NCBI RefSeq assembly: GCF_012396555.1
Contig: NZ_JAAXPS010000003.1
Span: forward strand, 62,001 to 126,000
Direction of reading: 5' to 3'
Length of the DNA: 64,000 nucleotides
Source of the DNA: Facklamia miroungae
GTDB taxonomy: Bacteria > Bacillota > Bacilli > Lactobacillales > Aerococcaceae
Of the stretch, positions 16,831 to 24,638 are shown one piece after another (positions within the stretch are counted from its first letter, which is position 1; each line of letters opens with the position of its first letter). The notes below the pieces were generated by a model. The model saw only the letters and a program-made list of their open reading frames with translations. It was not told where the DNA came from and searched no databases. Both the position numbers and the translations under genes were made by a program.

Positions 16831-18171
16831 ATGTTTGAAAAATTAACAGAATTCATAGATAGTAAATTTTCAACGCCTATGGCAAAGTTAGGTGAACAAC
16901 GTCACTTAAGAGCGGTTAGGGATGGTATTGTTGCTACGTTACCACTAATCATTGTTGCTTCAATGTTTATGGTAATTGCATTTCTACCAAACTCATTACC
17001 AGAAAATTGGGCAATAACTCAATTTGTTGCTGAGAATCAAGCAAAAATTCTATTACCATACAGAATGTCGATGTATATTATGACGCTTTATGCAGTGTTT
17101 GGTATTGGTTTTTCTTTGGCGAAATCTTATAAATTAGATGGCTTATCCGGAGGTATTTTAGCAGAACTTGCATACTTGCTGACTGTTATTCCTAAATTAA
17201 TGCCGGAAGTTACACCAGTAGTGCAAGAACTAGCTGATAAGAATGAAGAATTGTCTACATTTGTCTCACAATTACCTGCTGGATTTGTTTTACCCATGGC
17301 GAACCTAGGAGCAGCTGGAATGTTTGTTGGAATTTTAGCAGCTTTCTTTGCGGTTGAAATTTATCGCTTCACCCAAAAGAGTGGCTTTAAAATTTCAATG
17401 CCGCCACAAGTACCAGAATCGGTTGCGCGTTCCTTTGAGTCATTAACTCCTACGGCGATTATTTTAATCATTGTTTCTACAATCACAATGTTCATCGGTA
17501 TCGACTTGCATGGTATTATGTCAAATATAATTACGCCATTAATTCAAGCTACTGACTCTATGCCTTCAGTTCTTTTAATTGTCTTTCTTGTACAATTCTT
17601 TTGGGCCTTTGGGATTCACGGTATGTCCATAGTTGGTTCATTAGCTCGACCAATTTGGCTAGTTTTGCTGGAATCCAACACAACAGCTTGGGCTGCAGGG
17701 GAGAATGTCGTCAATATTGCGCCAGAACCATTTTATCAATGGTTTATATGGATTGGAGGAGCAGGATCAACAATTGGTTTAACTATATTATTAGCTTTTG
17801 CTTCAAAATCTAAATATGCGAAAACTTTAGGAAAAACAGCTTTTGTTCCCGCCTTATTTAATATTAATGAACCAATCATTTTTGGAGCGCCGATTATACT
17901 AAACCCTACCTTAATTATTCCTTTTATTGTGGTTCCTTTAATAAACACGATCATTGCTTATATTGTGGTTTCAATAGGATGGGTTAATAAGATAGTAGCT
18001 TCTTCACCTTGGACTTTACCTGGACCAATTGGTGCCTTTCTAGCTACAGGGAATGACTTTAGAGCGATAATTTTAAGTCTGTTTCTGATTGCCTTATCAA
18101 CTGCTTTATATTATCCGTTCTTTAGAATTTATGACAAGCAATTATTAGAGCAAGAACTAGATGTGAAATAG
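16831..18171 (+). CDS. PTS lactose/cellobiose-family IIC permease
   Basis: 446 residues, the usual length of a CelB-type IIC. It has about ten membrane segments and family motifs such as RHLRAVRDGIVATLPLIIVA near the start, FFWAFGIHGMSIVGSLARP, and FNINEPIIFGAPIILNPTLI near the end. It is the membrane channel that binds and moves the sugar. The neighbours mupG and murQ imply that the substrate is MurNAc-GlcNAc or a related peptidoglycan sugar, whereas studied MurNAc transporters (MurP) are glucose-family proteins. The substrate is thus inferred from context. Confidence 0.9.
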   Translation: MFEKLTEFIDSKFSTPMAKLGEQRHLRAVRDGIVATLPLIIVASMFMVIAFLPNSLPENWAITQFVAENQAKILLPYRMSMYIMTLYAVFGIGFSLAKSYKLDGLSGGILAELAYLLTVIPKLMPEVTPVVQELADKNEELSTFVSQLPAGFVLPMANLGAAGMFVGILAAFFAVEIYRFTQKSGFKISMPPQVPESVARSFESLTPTAIILIIVSTITMFIGIDLHGIMSNIITPLIQATDSMPSVLLIVFLVQFFWAFGIHGMSIVGSLARPIWLVLLESNTTAWAAGENVVNIAPEPFYQWFIWIGGAGSTIGLTILLAFASKSKYAKTLGKTAFVPALFNINEPIIFGAPIILNPTLIIPFIVVPLINTIIAYIVVSIGWVNKIVASSPWTLPGPIGAFLATGNDFRAIILSLFLIALSTALYYPFFRIYDKQLLEQELDVK

Positions 18172-18194
18172 ACCAGCAAACTTAAATGAATCTT

Positions 18195-18228
18195 AGCTCC
18201 TACTTTTTATTTAAGTAGGAGCTTTAAT
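18195..18228 (+). terminator. Intra-operon hairpin/terminator
   Basis: An 11-base-pair stem (AGCTCCTACTT at 18195-18205 with its complement at 18213-18223) is followed by TTTAATTA between the IIC gene and mupG. The T tract is poor, so it probably only reduces read-through into the distal genes or protects the upstream mRNA. Confidence 0.6.
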
Positions 18229-18247
18229 TAGAATTTGGAGGAAAAAA

Positions 18248-19345
18248 ATGCGAAAACTTGGAATTTCATTGTATCCAGAAAAAAGCAGTTTTGAAGAATT
18301 AACCGACTATATTGATGTAGCAGCAGAAGCAGGTTTTAATAAAATTTTCACTTCGCTTTTACAAATTGAAGGTTCTGGTGAAGAGATTGTACAGCGTTTA
18401 AAAGAAGCTAATGAATATGCAAAAAATACAGGTTTTGAAATTATTGTGGATGTGTCCCCGCGTATTTTTGATGCCTTAAGAATCTCCTATAATGACTTGA
18501 GTTTTTTTAAAAAAATCGGTGCAGATGGTATTCGCTTAGATGCGACTTATAGTGGTCGCGAAGAGGCCATGATGTCCTATAATCCTTATAACCTAAAAAT
18601 TGAGATGAATATTAGCAACGACGTTCATATGATAGATAATGTGATGGATTATGCACCTAATAAATATAATCTTTTAGGCAGTCATAACTTTTATCCTCAT
18701 CGATACAGTGGCTTGAGTCGTGATTTTTTTATCAAGACTACCAAACGCTTTACTGCTAATGGAATACGCACCTCAGCCTTTGTCAGTAGTCAAAACAAGG
18801 AAACCTTTGGCCCTTGGCCAGTCACTGATGGCTTACCCACTTTAGAGATGCACCGCAATTTGCCATTAGATGTACAGATAAAACATCATTTAGCAATGAA
18901 CGTAATCGATGATATTATTATTTCTAATTGCTATCCATCATATCAGGAACTTCAGTCTGTCAGTGAGCTTGATTTATCTCTAGTGACTCTCGATGTGAAA
19001 CCGATCAATAATTTACCTGAAATCGAAAAGAAAATTTTATTTGAAGAACTGCATTTTAATCGTGGAGATATTAATGAATATTTTATTCGTTCGACACAAA
19101 GCCGAGTGAAATATAAAGGACATCCATTTGATTTAATGAATGCACCCGATATCATCAGAAGAGGTGATGTTTTAATTGAGAGTAGTTTATATGGCCATTA
19201 CGCTGGAGAAATGCAAATCGCTTTAAGAGACATGGAAAATTCTGGTAAAACAAATGTAGTTGGAAGAGTTCGTGAAGAAGAAATATTTATCTTAGATGAA
19301 ATCCAACCGTGGCAGAAATTTAGATTGAGAATGAGTGAGGATTAA
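18248..19345 (+). CDS. mupG: 6-phospho-N-acetylmuramidase (MupG, DUF871)
   Basis: 365 residues. The protein starts KLGISLYPEKSSFEELTDYI, typical of the MupG/DUF871 family: an N-terminal TIM-like barrel (to about residue 240, with DGIRLDATYSGREEAMMSYN and GSHNFYPHRYSGLSR) and a C-terminal small barrel (GDVLIESSLYGHYAGEMQIA). Staphylococcal MupG splits MurNAc 6-phosphate-GlcNAc into MurNAc 6-phosphate and GlcNAc. Here it would act on the phosphorylated disaccharide made by the PTS, passing one product to MurQ and the other to the kinase that follows. A good GGAGG site precedes the ATG. Confidence 0.85.
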   Translation: MRKLGISLYPEKSSFEELTDYIDVAAEAGFNKIFTSLLQIEGSGEEIVQRLKEANEYAKNTGFEIIVDVSPRIFDALRISYNDLSFFKKIGADGIRLDATYSGREEAMMSYNPYNLKIEMNISNDVHMIDNVMDYAPNKYNLLGSHNFYPHRYSGLSRDFFIKTTKRFTANGIRTSAFVSSQNKETFGPWPVTDGLPTLEMHRNLPLDVQIKHHLAMNVIDDIIISNCYPSYQELQSVSELDLSLVTLDVKPINNLPEIEKKILFEELHFNRGDINEYFIRSTQSRVKYKGHPFDLMNAPDIIRRGDVLIESSLYGHYAGEMQIALRDMENSGKTNVVGRVREEEIFILDEIQPWQKFRLRMSED

Positions 19346-19347
19346 TA

Positions 19348-20274
19348 ATGTATTTTATATGTGTAGATGGTGGCGGAACTAAAACTCAATTTGCCTTATA
19401 CTCGAACTGGGGCACACAGATTGATGTTAAAACTCTACCGACTTGTCATATCTTACAAACGACAGAAGAAAAAGCGATTAAAATTTTACAACAAGGTATT
19501 TTTTTATTATTAAAAGGAAGAGAAATTAATGAATCAGATTTGGTTCTTTCATTAGGTTTGGGCGGTTATGGGAGCTCGAATAACCGAGGAAAGATCGAAA
19601 AAATTGTTCAACTAGTTACACAGAATAGATACCCTTACTTTCTTACTAATGATGCAGAAATTGCATTATTGGGCGCCCATAATGGTCAAAGAGGTGCTAT
19701 ATTAATTGCAGGTACAGGGTCCATTTGCCTATTTTTTGATGGTGAACATACTATTCGAAGTGGTGGTTGGGGCTATTTATTTGGTGATGAAGGGAGTGCT
19801 TTTTGGATTGGTCAGAAAATGCTGAATCGTTTTGCCAAAGAAGCAGATAATCGAACTGCTAAAACAGAAATATATACTTATCTGATGCGGAAATATCAAC
19901 TAACAAATCCTCATGATATTTTAGATGAACTTATTTCAACTAATAAAAATAGTCGAACCATAATAGGTAATCTCGCAAAAGACGTAGTATCTATGGCCAA
20001 TCAGGGAAGTCAAGAAAGTGTTGAGATTATCAAAGATGCTGCAGCAGAATTGGCAAGTCTTGTTAATGAGTCTCTAAGTGATTACGACAGTGTAAATTTA
20101 GCTATTTATGGTGGACTATGGAAAGCAGGAGAAATATTACTTAATTATTTTTCAGAGAGCTTGGATAGTCATATTAAAGTATGTGAGCCAAAAGGAGACG
20201 CCTGTCGCGGAGCGTTCATTTATGCAAAGAAACAATTATTAGTTAGGGGAAGCTATGAGCAACGTACAGTTTAA
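19348..20274 (+). CDS. BadF/BadG-type amino-sugar kinase
   Basis: 308 residues of the BadF/BadG/BcrA ATPase family. ATP-binding motifs are clear: DGGGTKTQFALY near the start, LIAGTGSICLF in the middle, and GGWGYLFGDEGSAFWIG, which is characteristic of GlcNAc and MurNAc kinases (NagK/MurK). It begins two bases after mupG and its end overlaps the regulator by 20 bases. By context it most likely phosphorylates the free GlcNAc released by MupG; MurNAc is also possible, as for clostridial MurK. Sequence alone does not separate the two. Confidence 0.85.
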   Translation: MYFICVDGGGTKTQFALYSNWGTQIDVKTLPTCHILQTTEEKAIKILQQGIFLLLKGREINESDLVLSLGLGGYGSSNNRGKIEKIVQLVTQNRYPYFLTNDAEIALLGAHNGQRGAILIAGTGSICLFFDGEHTIRSGGWGYLFGDEGSAFWIGQKMLNRFAKEADNRTAKTEIYTYLMRKYQLTNPHDILDELISTNKNSRTIIGNLAKDVVSMANQGSQESVEIIKDAAAELASLVNESLSDYDSVNLAIYGGLWKAGEILLNYFSESLDSHIKVCEPKGDACRGAFIYAKKQLLVRGSYEQRTV

Positions 20275-21115
20275 ATTGAAACAATTAAAAGATCAGCTAA
20301 CTGAAACGGAAGAAAAAATTGCTAAGGTGATCGAAACAAAGCCAAAACTAATTTTAAAAGCTAGTTCACAGGAGTTAGCGGACCTATCAGGAACTTCCCC
20401 AGCTTCTTGGAATCGTTTAGCCAAAAAGCTAGGATACAAGGGAGTCGTTGAACTAAAAGTTGAATTGGCGACTGAAGGGAATAAACCAGAGATATATGAG
20501 GACATTGATCTTCTAATAAATGGTTCAGAAATGATGGAAGATCTTGTCTTGAAGTATCAAAGAATTTGTGAAAAATCGTTAGCAGACACAATAAAAATTC
20601 TGGATGTCGAATCTCTTAAACAAGCAATTAAACTTATGATTAAAGCTGATCGAATCTTTATATATGGGGTTGGTGCTAGTTCAACAATTGCGTTTGATTT
20701 TTTACAAAAGGTATCAAGGATTGGTAAAACAGCGATTTTTTATCCAGATATGCACCTACTATTATCTCATCTATCAAGCATTACTAGTAGGGATGTTCTT
20801 CTTTCAATTTCTTATTCAGGAGAAACACCTGAGGTTATTTTTGGATCGAATTTAGCTAAAGAAAATGGAGCAAATGTAATAAGTATTTCTGGTTTTAATC
20901 CAACCAATAGCTTAGCTAAAATAAGTGATGTTAAGTTATTTATTCCACTAGAAGAAAAAAAATTGAGAGTGGGTGCGATTACCTCTAGAAATTCCTCTCT
21001 ACTGCTTACCGATATCCTTTATTTAGGTTTAGCGGCAGAAGATTACGAAGCAACGCTTTCGATGCTTAAGTATTCGCATACCAAAGCTGATATATTGAAG
21101 AATGGGAGGAAATAG
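20255..21115 (+). CDS. murR: RpiR-family regulator (MurR-like)
   Basis: 286 residues. An N-terminal RpiR helix-turn-helix domain (to about residue 77; KASSQELADLSGTSPASWNR) is joined to a SIS sugar-phosphate-binding domain (IFIYGVGASSTIAFDFLQKV, LLSISYSGETPEVIFGSNLA, NVISISGFNPTNSLAKISDV). Such proteins sense phosphorylated sugars; MurR of E. coli responds to MurNAc 6-phosphate. It is encoded inside the operon it probably controls, and the inverted repeat at 14884-14902 is its candidate operator. The name murR is given by context. Confidence 0.85.
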   Translation: MSNVQFKLKQLKDQLTETEEKIAKVIETKPKLILKASSQELADLSGTSPASWNRLAKKLGYKGVVELKVELATEGNKPEIYEDIDLLINGSEMMEDLVLKYQRICEKSLADTIKILDVESLKQAIKLMIKADRIFIYGVGASSTIAFDFLQKVSRIGKTAIFYPDMHLLLSHLSSITSRDVLLSISYSGETPEVIFGSNLAKENGANVISISGFNPTNSLAKISDVKLFIPLEEKKLRVGAITSRNSSLLLTDILYLGLAAEDYEATLSMLKYSHTKADILKNGRK

Positions 21116-22252
21116 ATGAAAGCAATAGGAATAATGTCGGGCACCTCTCTTGATGGTGTCGATGTCGTTTTATGTGAAATCAATGGGGTAGATGAAGAAA
21201 CACAAGTGAAAGAATTAGCCTTTAAAACTTTCAAATTTGAAAGAAAATTAAAAAGTAAGCTAGAAGAGATATTAGAAGAAAAAAAGGCTGATCTGGCATC
21301 TATCTGTTCAATTAATTTTGAATTGGGTGAGTTTTTCGCTGAATGTTGTTTGAAATTATGTCAAGCATATGGGATAAATAGCACAGAATTAGCTTTCATT
21401 GCTTCCCACGGGCAGACTATTTATCATATTTCTGAAAATAGCGATAGCAGTATTAAAAGTACTTTGCAATTGGGTGAAAGTGCTCTAATCGCAGAAAGAT
21501 GTGGCTGTCAAGTCATTTCAAATTTTAGATCCAGAGACATGGCTGTTGGTGGCCAAGGAGCTCCTCTAGTTCCTTATAGTGAATATATTTTGTATAAGAA
21601 CAAGCAAAAATCTTATGGGTTTCAAAATATTGGCGGAATAGGGAATATCACAATAATTCCTAAGAATGCGCAGAAAGAACAAGTCTTTGCGTTTGATACC
21701 GGTCCCGGGAACATGATGATCAATCAAGTAACGAAAATTCTTTATGACACAGAGTATGACAATGCGGGAAGGTTTGCTGCTAAAGGAAAATTAATAAAAC
21801 CGTTACAAGAAGAGTTGATGGGTCACCCTTATCTAAAGACGGAGCCTCCAAAATCAACTGGTAGAGAAATGTTTGGAGATGATTACACTAATAGACTGCT
21901 TGAAAAGTATTTCAGTCATAAAAAGGAGGATTTAGTAGCGACCTTCACATGGTTTACGGCCTACTGTATTTATTATAGTTATGAACAATTTATAAAAGAA
22001 AAAACAATTATCGATGAGTTAGTAGTCGGTGGCGGAGGGGCTCATAACTTAACGTTATTAACTTGGATAAAAAAACTTTTGCCGACTATCAATGTACTAA
22101 CTCAAGAAGAAATTGGTATGTCTAGTGATTCAAAAGAAGCAGTGGCCTTTGTTATATTGGGAAATCAAACCTATCATAGAAGACCTTCCAATCTTCCGTC
22201 TGTAACAGGAGCAAGAAAAAATGTGATATTAGGTCAAATTACTTATCCTTAA
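21116..22252 (+). CDS. anmK: Anhydro-N-acetylmuramic acid kinase
   Basis: 378 residues, normal for AnmK. The enzyme both opens the 1,6-anhydro ring and phosphorylates anhydroMurNAc to MurNAc 6-phosphate, which MurQ then uses. Motifs: IGIMSGTSLDGVDVVLCEI at the start, FIASHGQTIYH, FQNIGGIGNIT, AFDTGPGNMMINQ, and LVVGGGGAHN near the end. It begins directly after the regulator's stop codon and ends the operon. Its presence means that the cell can salvage lytic-transglycosylase products as well as the disaccharide. Confidence 0.95.
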   Translation: MKAIGIMSGTSLDGVDVVLCEINGVDEETQVKELAFKTFKFERKLKSKLEEILEEKKADLASICSINFELGEFFAECCLKLCQAYGINSTELAFIASHGQTIYHISENSDSSIKSTLQLGESALIAERCGCQVISNFRSRDMAVGGQGAPLVPYSEYILYKNKQKSYGFQNIGGIGNITIIPKNAQKEQVFAFDTGPGNMMINQVTKILYDTEYDNAGRFAAKGKLIKPLQEELMGHPYLKTEPPKSTGREMFGDDYTNRLLEKYFSHKKEDLVATFTWFTAYCIYYSYEQFIKEKTIIDELVVGGGGAHNLTLLTWIKKLLPTINVLTQEEIGMSSDSKEAVAFVILGNQTYHRRPSNLPSVTGARKNVILGQITYP

Positions 22253-22458
22253 CAGTGTTATATTAGATTATTAAAACTTGTTGTTGACTAAGACATATAT
22301 TCCTTCAGATTTAAATATTTTATAAAATAGTAAAAAGTAATTCCTATATTTTTAATAAAATATATATGAATAATATTGGGTTAAAAAAGGAGTGCTTTTA
22401 TATAAATTAAAAACTGTAATATTATTTATTAATAGAATGAAAACTAGATCTGAGAGTG

Positions 22459-22475
22459 TTATACTTATAGTATAA
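22459..22475 (+). promoter_or_regulatory. Palindrome upstream of the C69 dipeptidase gene
   Basis: TTATACT and AGTATAA flank a three-base centre, a perfect seven-base inverted repeat 30 bases before the start codon. It contains -10-like TATACT and TATAGT words, so it may be the promoter core, an operator, or both. No good -35 was found. Confidence 0.35.
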
Positions 22476-22504
22476 AGCGGTTACAAAAAATTAGGAGGTA
22501 TTTT

Positions 22505-24274
22505 ATGAAGAAACTACTTACAAGTATGATGGCTATGCTATCTGCTGGGGTTTTATTAACGCAACCGATAGCAGCCTGTACGGGTGTTTATGTTGGTAAG
22601 GATCTGACAGAGGATGGATCCGTCATTTTCGGGCGAACTGAAGACTTAGAGCAAAGTCACAACAAAACCTTTGTGGTGGTTGAAGCGACTGAAAATGAAG
22701 AAGGTGCAAAACTAGTTGATGAGTATACAAAGTTTGAATTTGAATTGCCAGCTGAATCCTATAAGTATTTTGCTGTTCCAGACACTACCCCAGAGTGGGG
22801 CTTATACTATGAAGCAGGTTACAATGAGTATGGTGTTGCGATGGATGCCACTACAACGACTTATACGAATGATGAAGTTTTAGCAGTCGACCCTTTAGTT
22901 GAAAATGGACTCTCAGAAGGAATCATGACGACCGTCGTGTTAGGCCACGTTAAAACAGCTCGTGAAGGGGTTGAGTTATTAGCGTCAATTATTGATGAGA
23001 AGGGATCTTCTGAAGGAAATGGCTTAATTATAGCCGATAAGAATGAAACCTGGTATATGGAAATTTTATCTGGTCATCAATATGCTGCGATGAAGTTGCC
23101 AGATGATATGTTTGCGGTATTTCCTAACTCATTTTTCTTAGAAACAGTTGATGTGGAAGATACTGAAAATGTTATCGCCTCTGCCGATTTAATTAAAACA
23201 GCAGAAGAAGCTGGGACTTATGTTGAAGAAGAGGGAATGATTCGAGTAGCTGATTCCTACGCAGCCGAAATTGATCCTGGCTCTATTTCGAGATACTGGT
23301 CAGGGGTTAAAACTTTAGATCCGGATGCTGAAGTTTCATTAGATGATACAGAATTTCCATTCTTACATTCAACAGATAAAACGATTACCCTAGACGATGT
23401 AATGAGTTTACAACGGAATCGTTTAGAAGATACAGATTATATTCCAGCGGATAACATCGCATCTGCTACCGGTGGACAAGTTGTTAAAGAAACTGAAACA
23501 ACAGAAGGTGAAGAAGCTGAAGTAACAGAAGGCGAAGAAACCGAAGCATCAGAAAGCGAAGAAGCTGAAGCAACAGAAGGCGAAGAAAGCGAAGAGGCTG
23601 AAGCAACAGAAGGTGAAGAAACCGAAGTAGCAGAAAGCGAAGAGGCTGAAGCAACAGAAGGTGAAGAAACCGAAGTAACAGAAAGCGAAGAGGCTGAAGC
23701 AACAGAAAGCGAAGAGGCTGAAGCAACAGAAGGTGAAGAAGGCGAAGAAGCTGAGGTAACAGAAGGCGAAGAAACTGAAACGACTGAAAAGCAAGAACCA
23801 GAAAAACCTGAGAATGCTTTATATCCAATTGGTAATAAAAACACAATGGAGGCGCATATCTTCCAAATTTATGAAGATATGCCTGAACAAGTTCCAGGTG
23901 TGATGTGGTTAGCTATGGGATCTCCTACCGTTTCACCTTATTTACCATACTTTGGAAATATCAATGATACTATTTCTGCTTACCAAGTGGAAACCAATGA
24001 ATATGATCCAGATTCATTCTATTGGGCAGTAGATAATCTACTAACCATTATGTTGGAAGACGAAGAGAACTTAAAACCAGAAATTAGAGAAAAGATCTTA
24101 GCCATTGAAAAAGCTGGTAAAGATAAATATGAAGAATTACGTCAAGAACTTATCACGATGTATGCTGAAGATCCCCAAGCAGCTGCAGAATGGATTACTG
24201 AACAAACTATGCAATTAGCTCAAGATGCCTTTGACCAAATCAAAGATCTTGAAGCGGAATATGTTGAGAAATAA
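22505..24274 (+). CDS. Secreted C69-family dipeptidase with acidic repeat insert
   Basis: 589 residues. A signal peptide (residues 1-24, ending IAA) is cleaved just before C25, which would become the N-terminal catalytic cysteine of this Ntn-hydrolase (CTGVYVGKDLTEDGSVIFGR). The PepD/C69 pattern goes on with DTTPEWGLYYEAGYNEYGVA. At about residues 329-436 an insert of near-repeats of EATEGEE and EVTESEE interrupts the domain; the catalytic fold resumes at NTMEAHIFQIYEDMP and VMWLAMGSPTVSPY. Known members cleave dipeptides; this one is exported. A GGAGG site precedes the ATG and a terminator follows. Confidence 0.85.
   Translation: MKKLLTSMMAMLSAGVLLTQPIAACTGVYVGKDLTEDGSVIFGRTEDLEQSHNKTFVVVEATENEEGAKLVDEYTKFEFELPAESYKYFAVPDTTPEWGLYYEAGYNEYGVAMDATTTTYTNDEVLAVDPLVENGLSEGIMTTVVLGHVKTAREGVELLASIIDEKGSSEGNGLIIADKNETWYMEILSGHQYAAMKLPDDMFAVFPNSFFLETVDVEDTENVIASADLIKTAEEAGTYVEEEGMIRVADSYAAEIDPGSISRYWSGVKTLDPDAEVSLDDTEFPFLHSTDKTITLDDVMSLQRNRLEDTDYIPADNIASATGGQVVKETETTEGEEAEVTEGEETEASESEEAEATEGEESEEAEATEGEETEVAESEEAEATEGEETEVTESEEAEATESEEAEATEGEEGEEAEVTEGEETETTEKQEPEKPENALYPIGNKNTMEAHIFQIYEDMPEQVPGVMWLAMGSPTVSPYLPYFGNINDTISAYQVETNEYDPDSFYWAVDNLLTIMLEDEENLKPEIREKILAIEKAGKDKYEELRQELITMYAEDPQAAAEWITEQTMQLAQDAFDQIKDLEAEYVEK
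23490..23800 (+). repeat. In-frame acidic coding repeat
   Basis: About 310 bases of imperfect tandem units built from GAAGCAACAGAAGGCGAAGA and variants with AGCGAAGAGGCT. The unit length varies but always keeps frame. The repeat encodes almost only Glu, Thr, Ala, Gly, Ser and Val and leaves long, meaningless open frames on the opposite strand. Confidence 0.85.
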
Positions 24275-24328
24275 AGAACAATAAATAAGAATTATATTTT
24301 TTTAATATAATGTCCTTAATGGTTAGCT

Positions 24329-24370
24329 GAACTGCCCCCTGTCTAATTGATAAGGGGCAGTTCATTATAT
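24329..24370 (+). terminator. Terminator of the dipeptidase gene
   Basis: A perfect ten-base-pair stem (GAACTGCCCC at 24329-24338 with 24354-24363) followed by an AT-rich tail. Confidence 0.8.
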
Positions 24371-24502
24371 ACTAAGGTATGAAATATTTTTTGAAATAAA
24401 ATTCAGCACAAATGGGGAGGATATAAACAGACTATAAAAGAAAGCAGAATCATTAATAATTCAAACTATATTTAAAATCAAGAATAAAGAAAAATTTCTG
24501 AG

Positions 24503-24527
24503 CCTAGCATTTTGCTAGGTTTTTTTA
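24503..24527 (+). terminator. Second terminator before the PRD regulator
   Basis: CCTAGCA (24503-24509) pairs with TGCTAGG (24513-24519), followed by eight T. No gene lies between this and the terminator at 24329, so it may end a small RNA or a lost gene, or act as a leader attenuator for the operon that follows. Confidence 0.7.
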
Positions 24528-24638
24528 AAATTATAATGTACAAACTGAATATCTAATGACACAAAAATTGGGATGAAATCGTATTCAATATTTATTTTTT
24601 TCATTTATACTGTAGATAGATAGGAAAGGAGGGAATAA

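Noticed and set aside
23437-23846. Long open frames on the minus strand opposite the acidic repeat
   Set aside because: They arise because the GAA-rich repeat has no stop codons on the other strand; they encode low-complexity Ser/Ala or Leu/Phe runs and lie inside the C69 gene.
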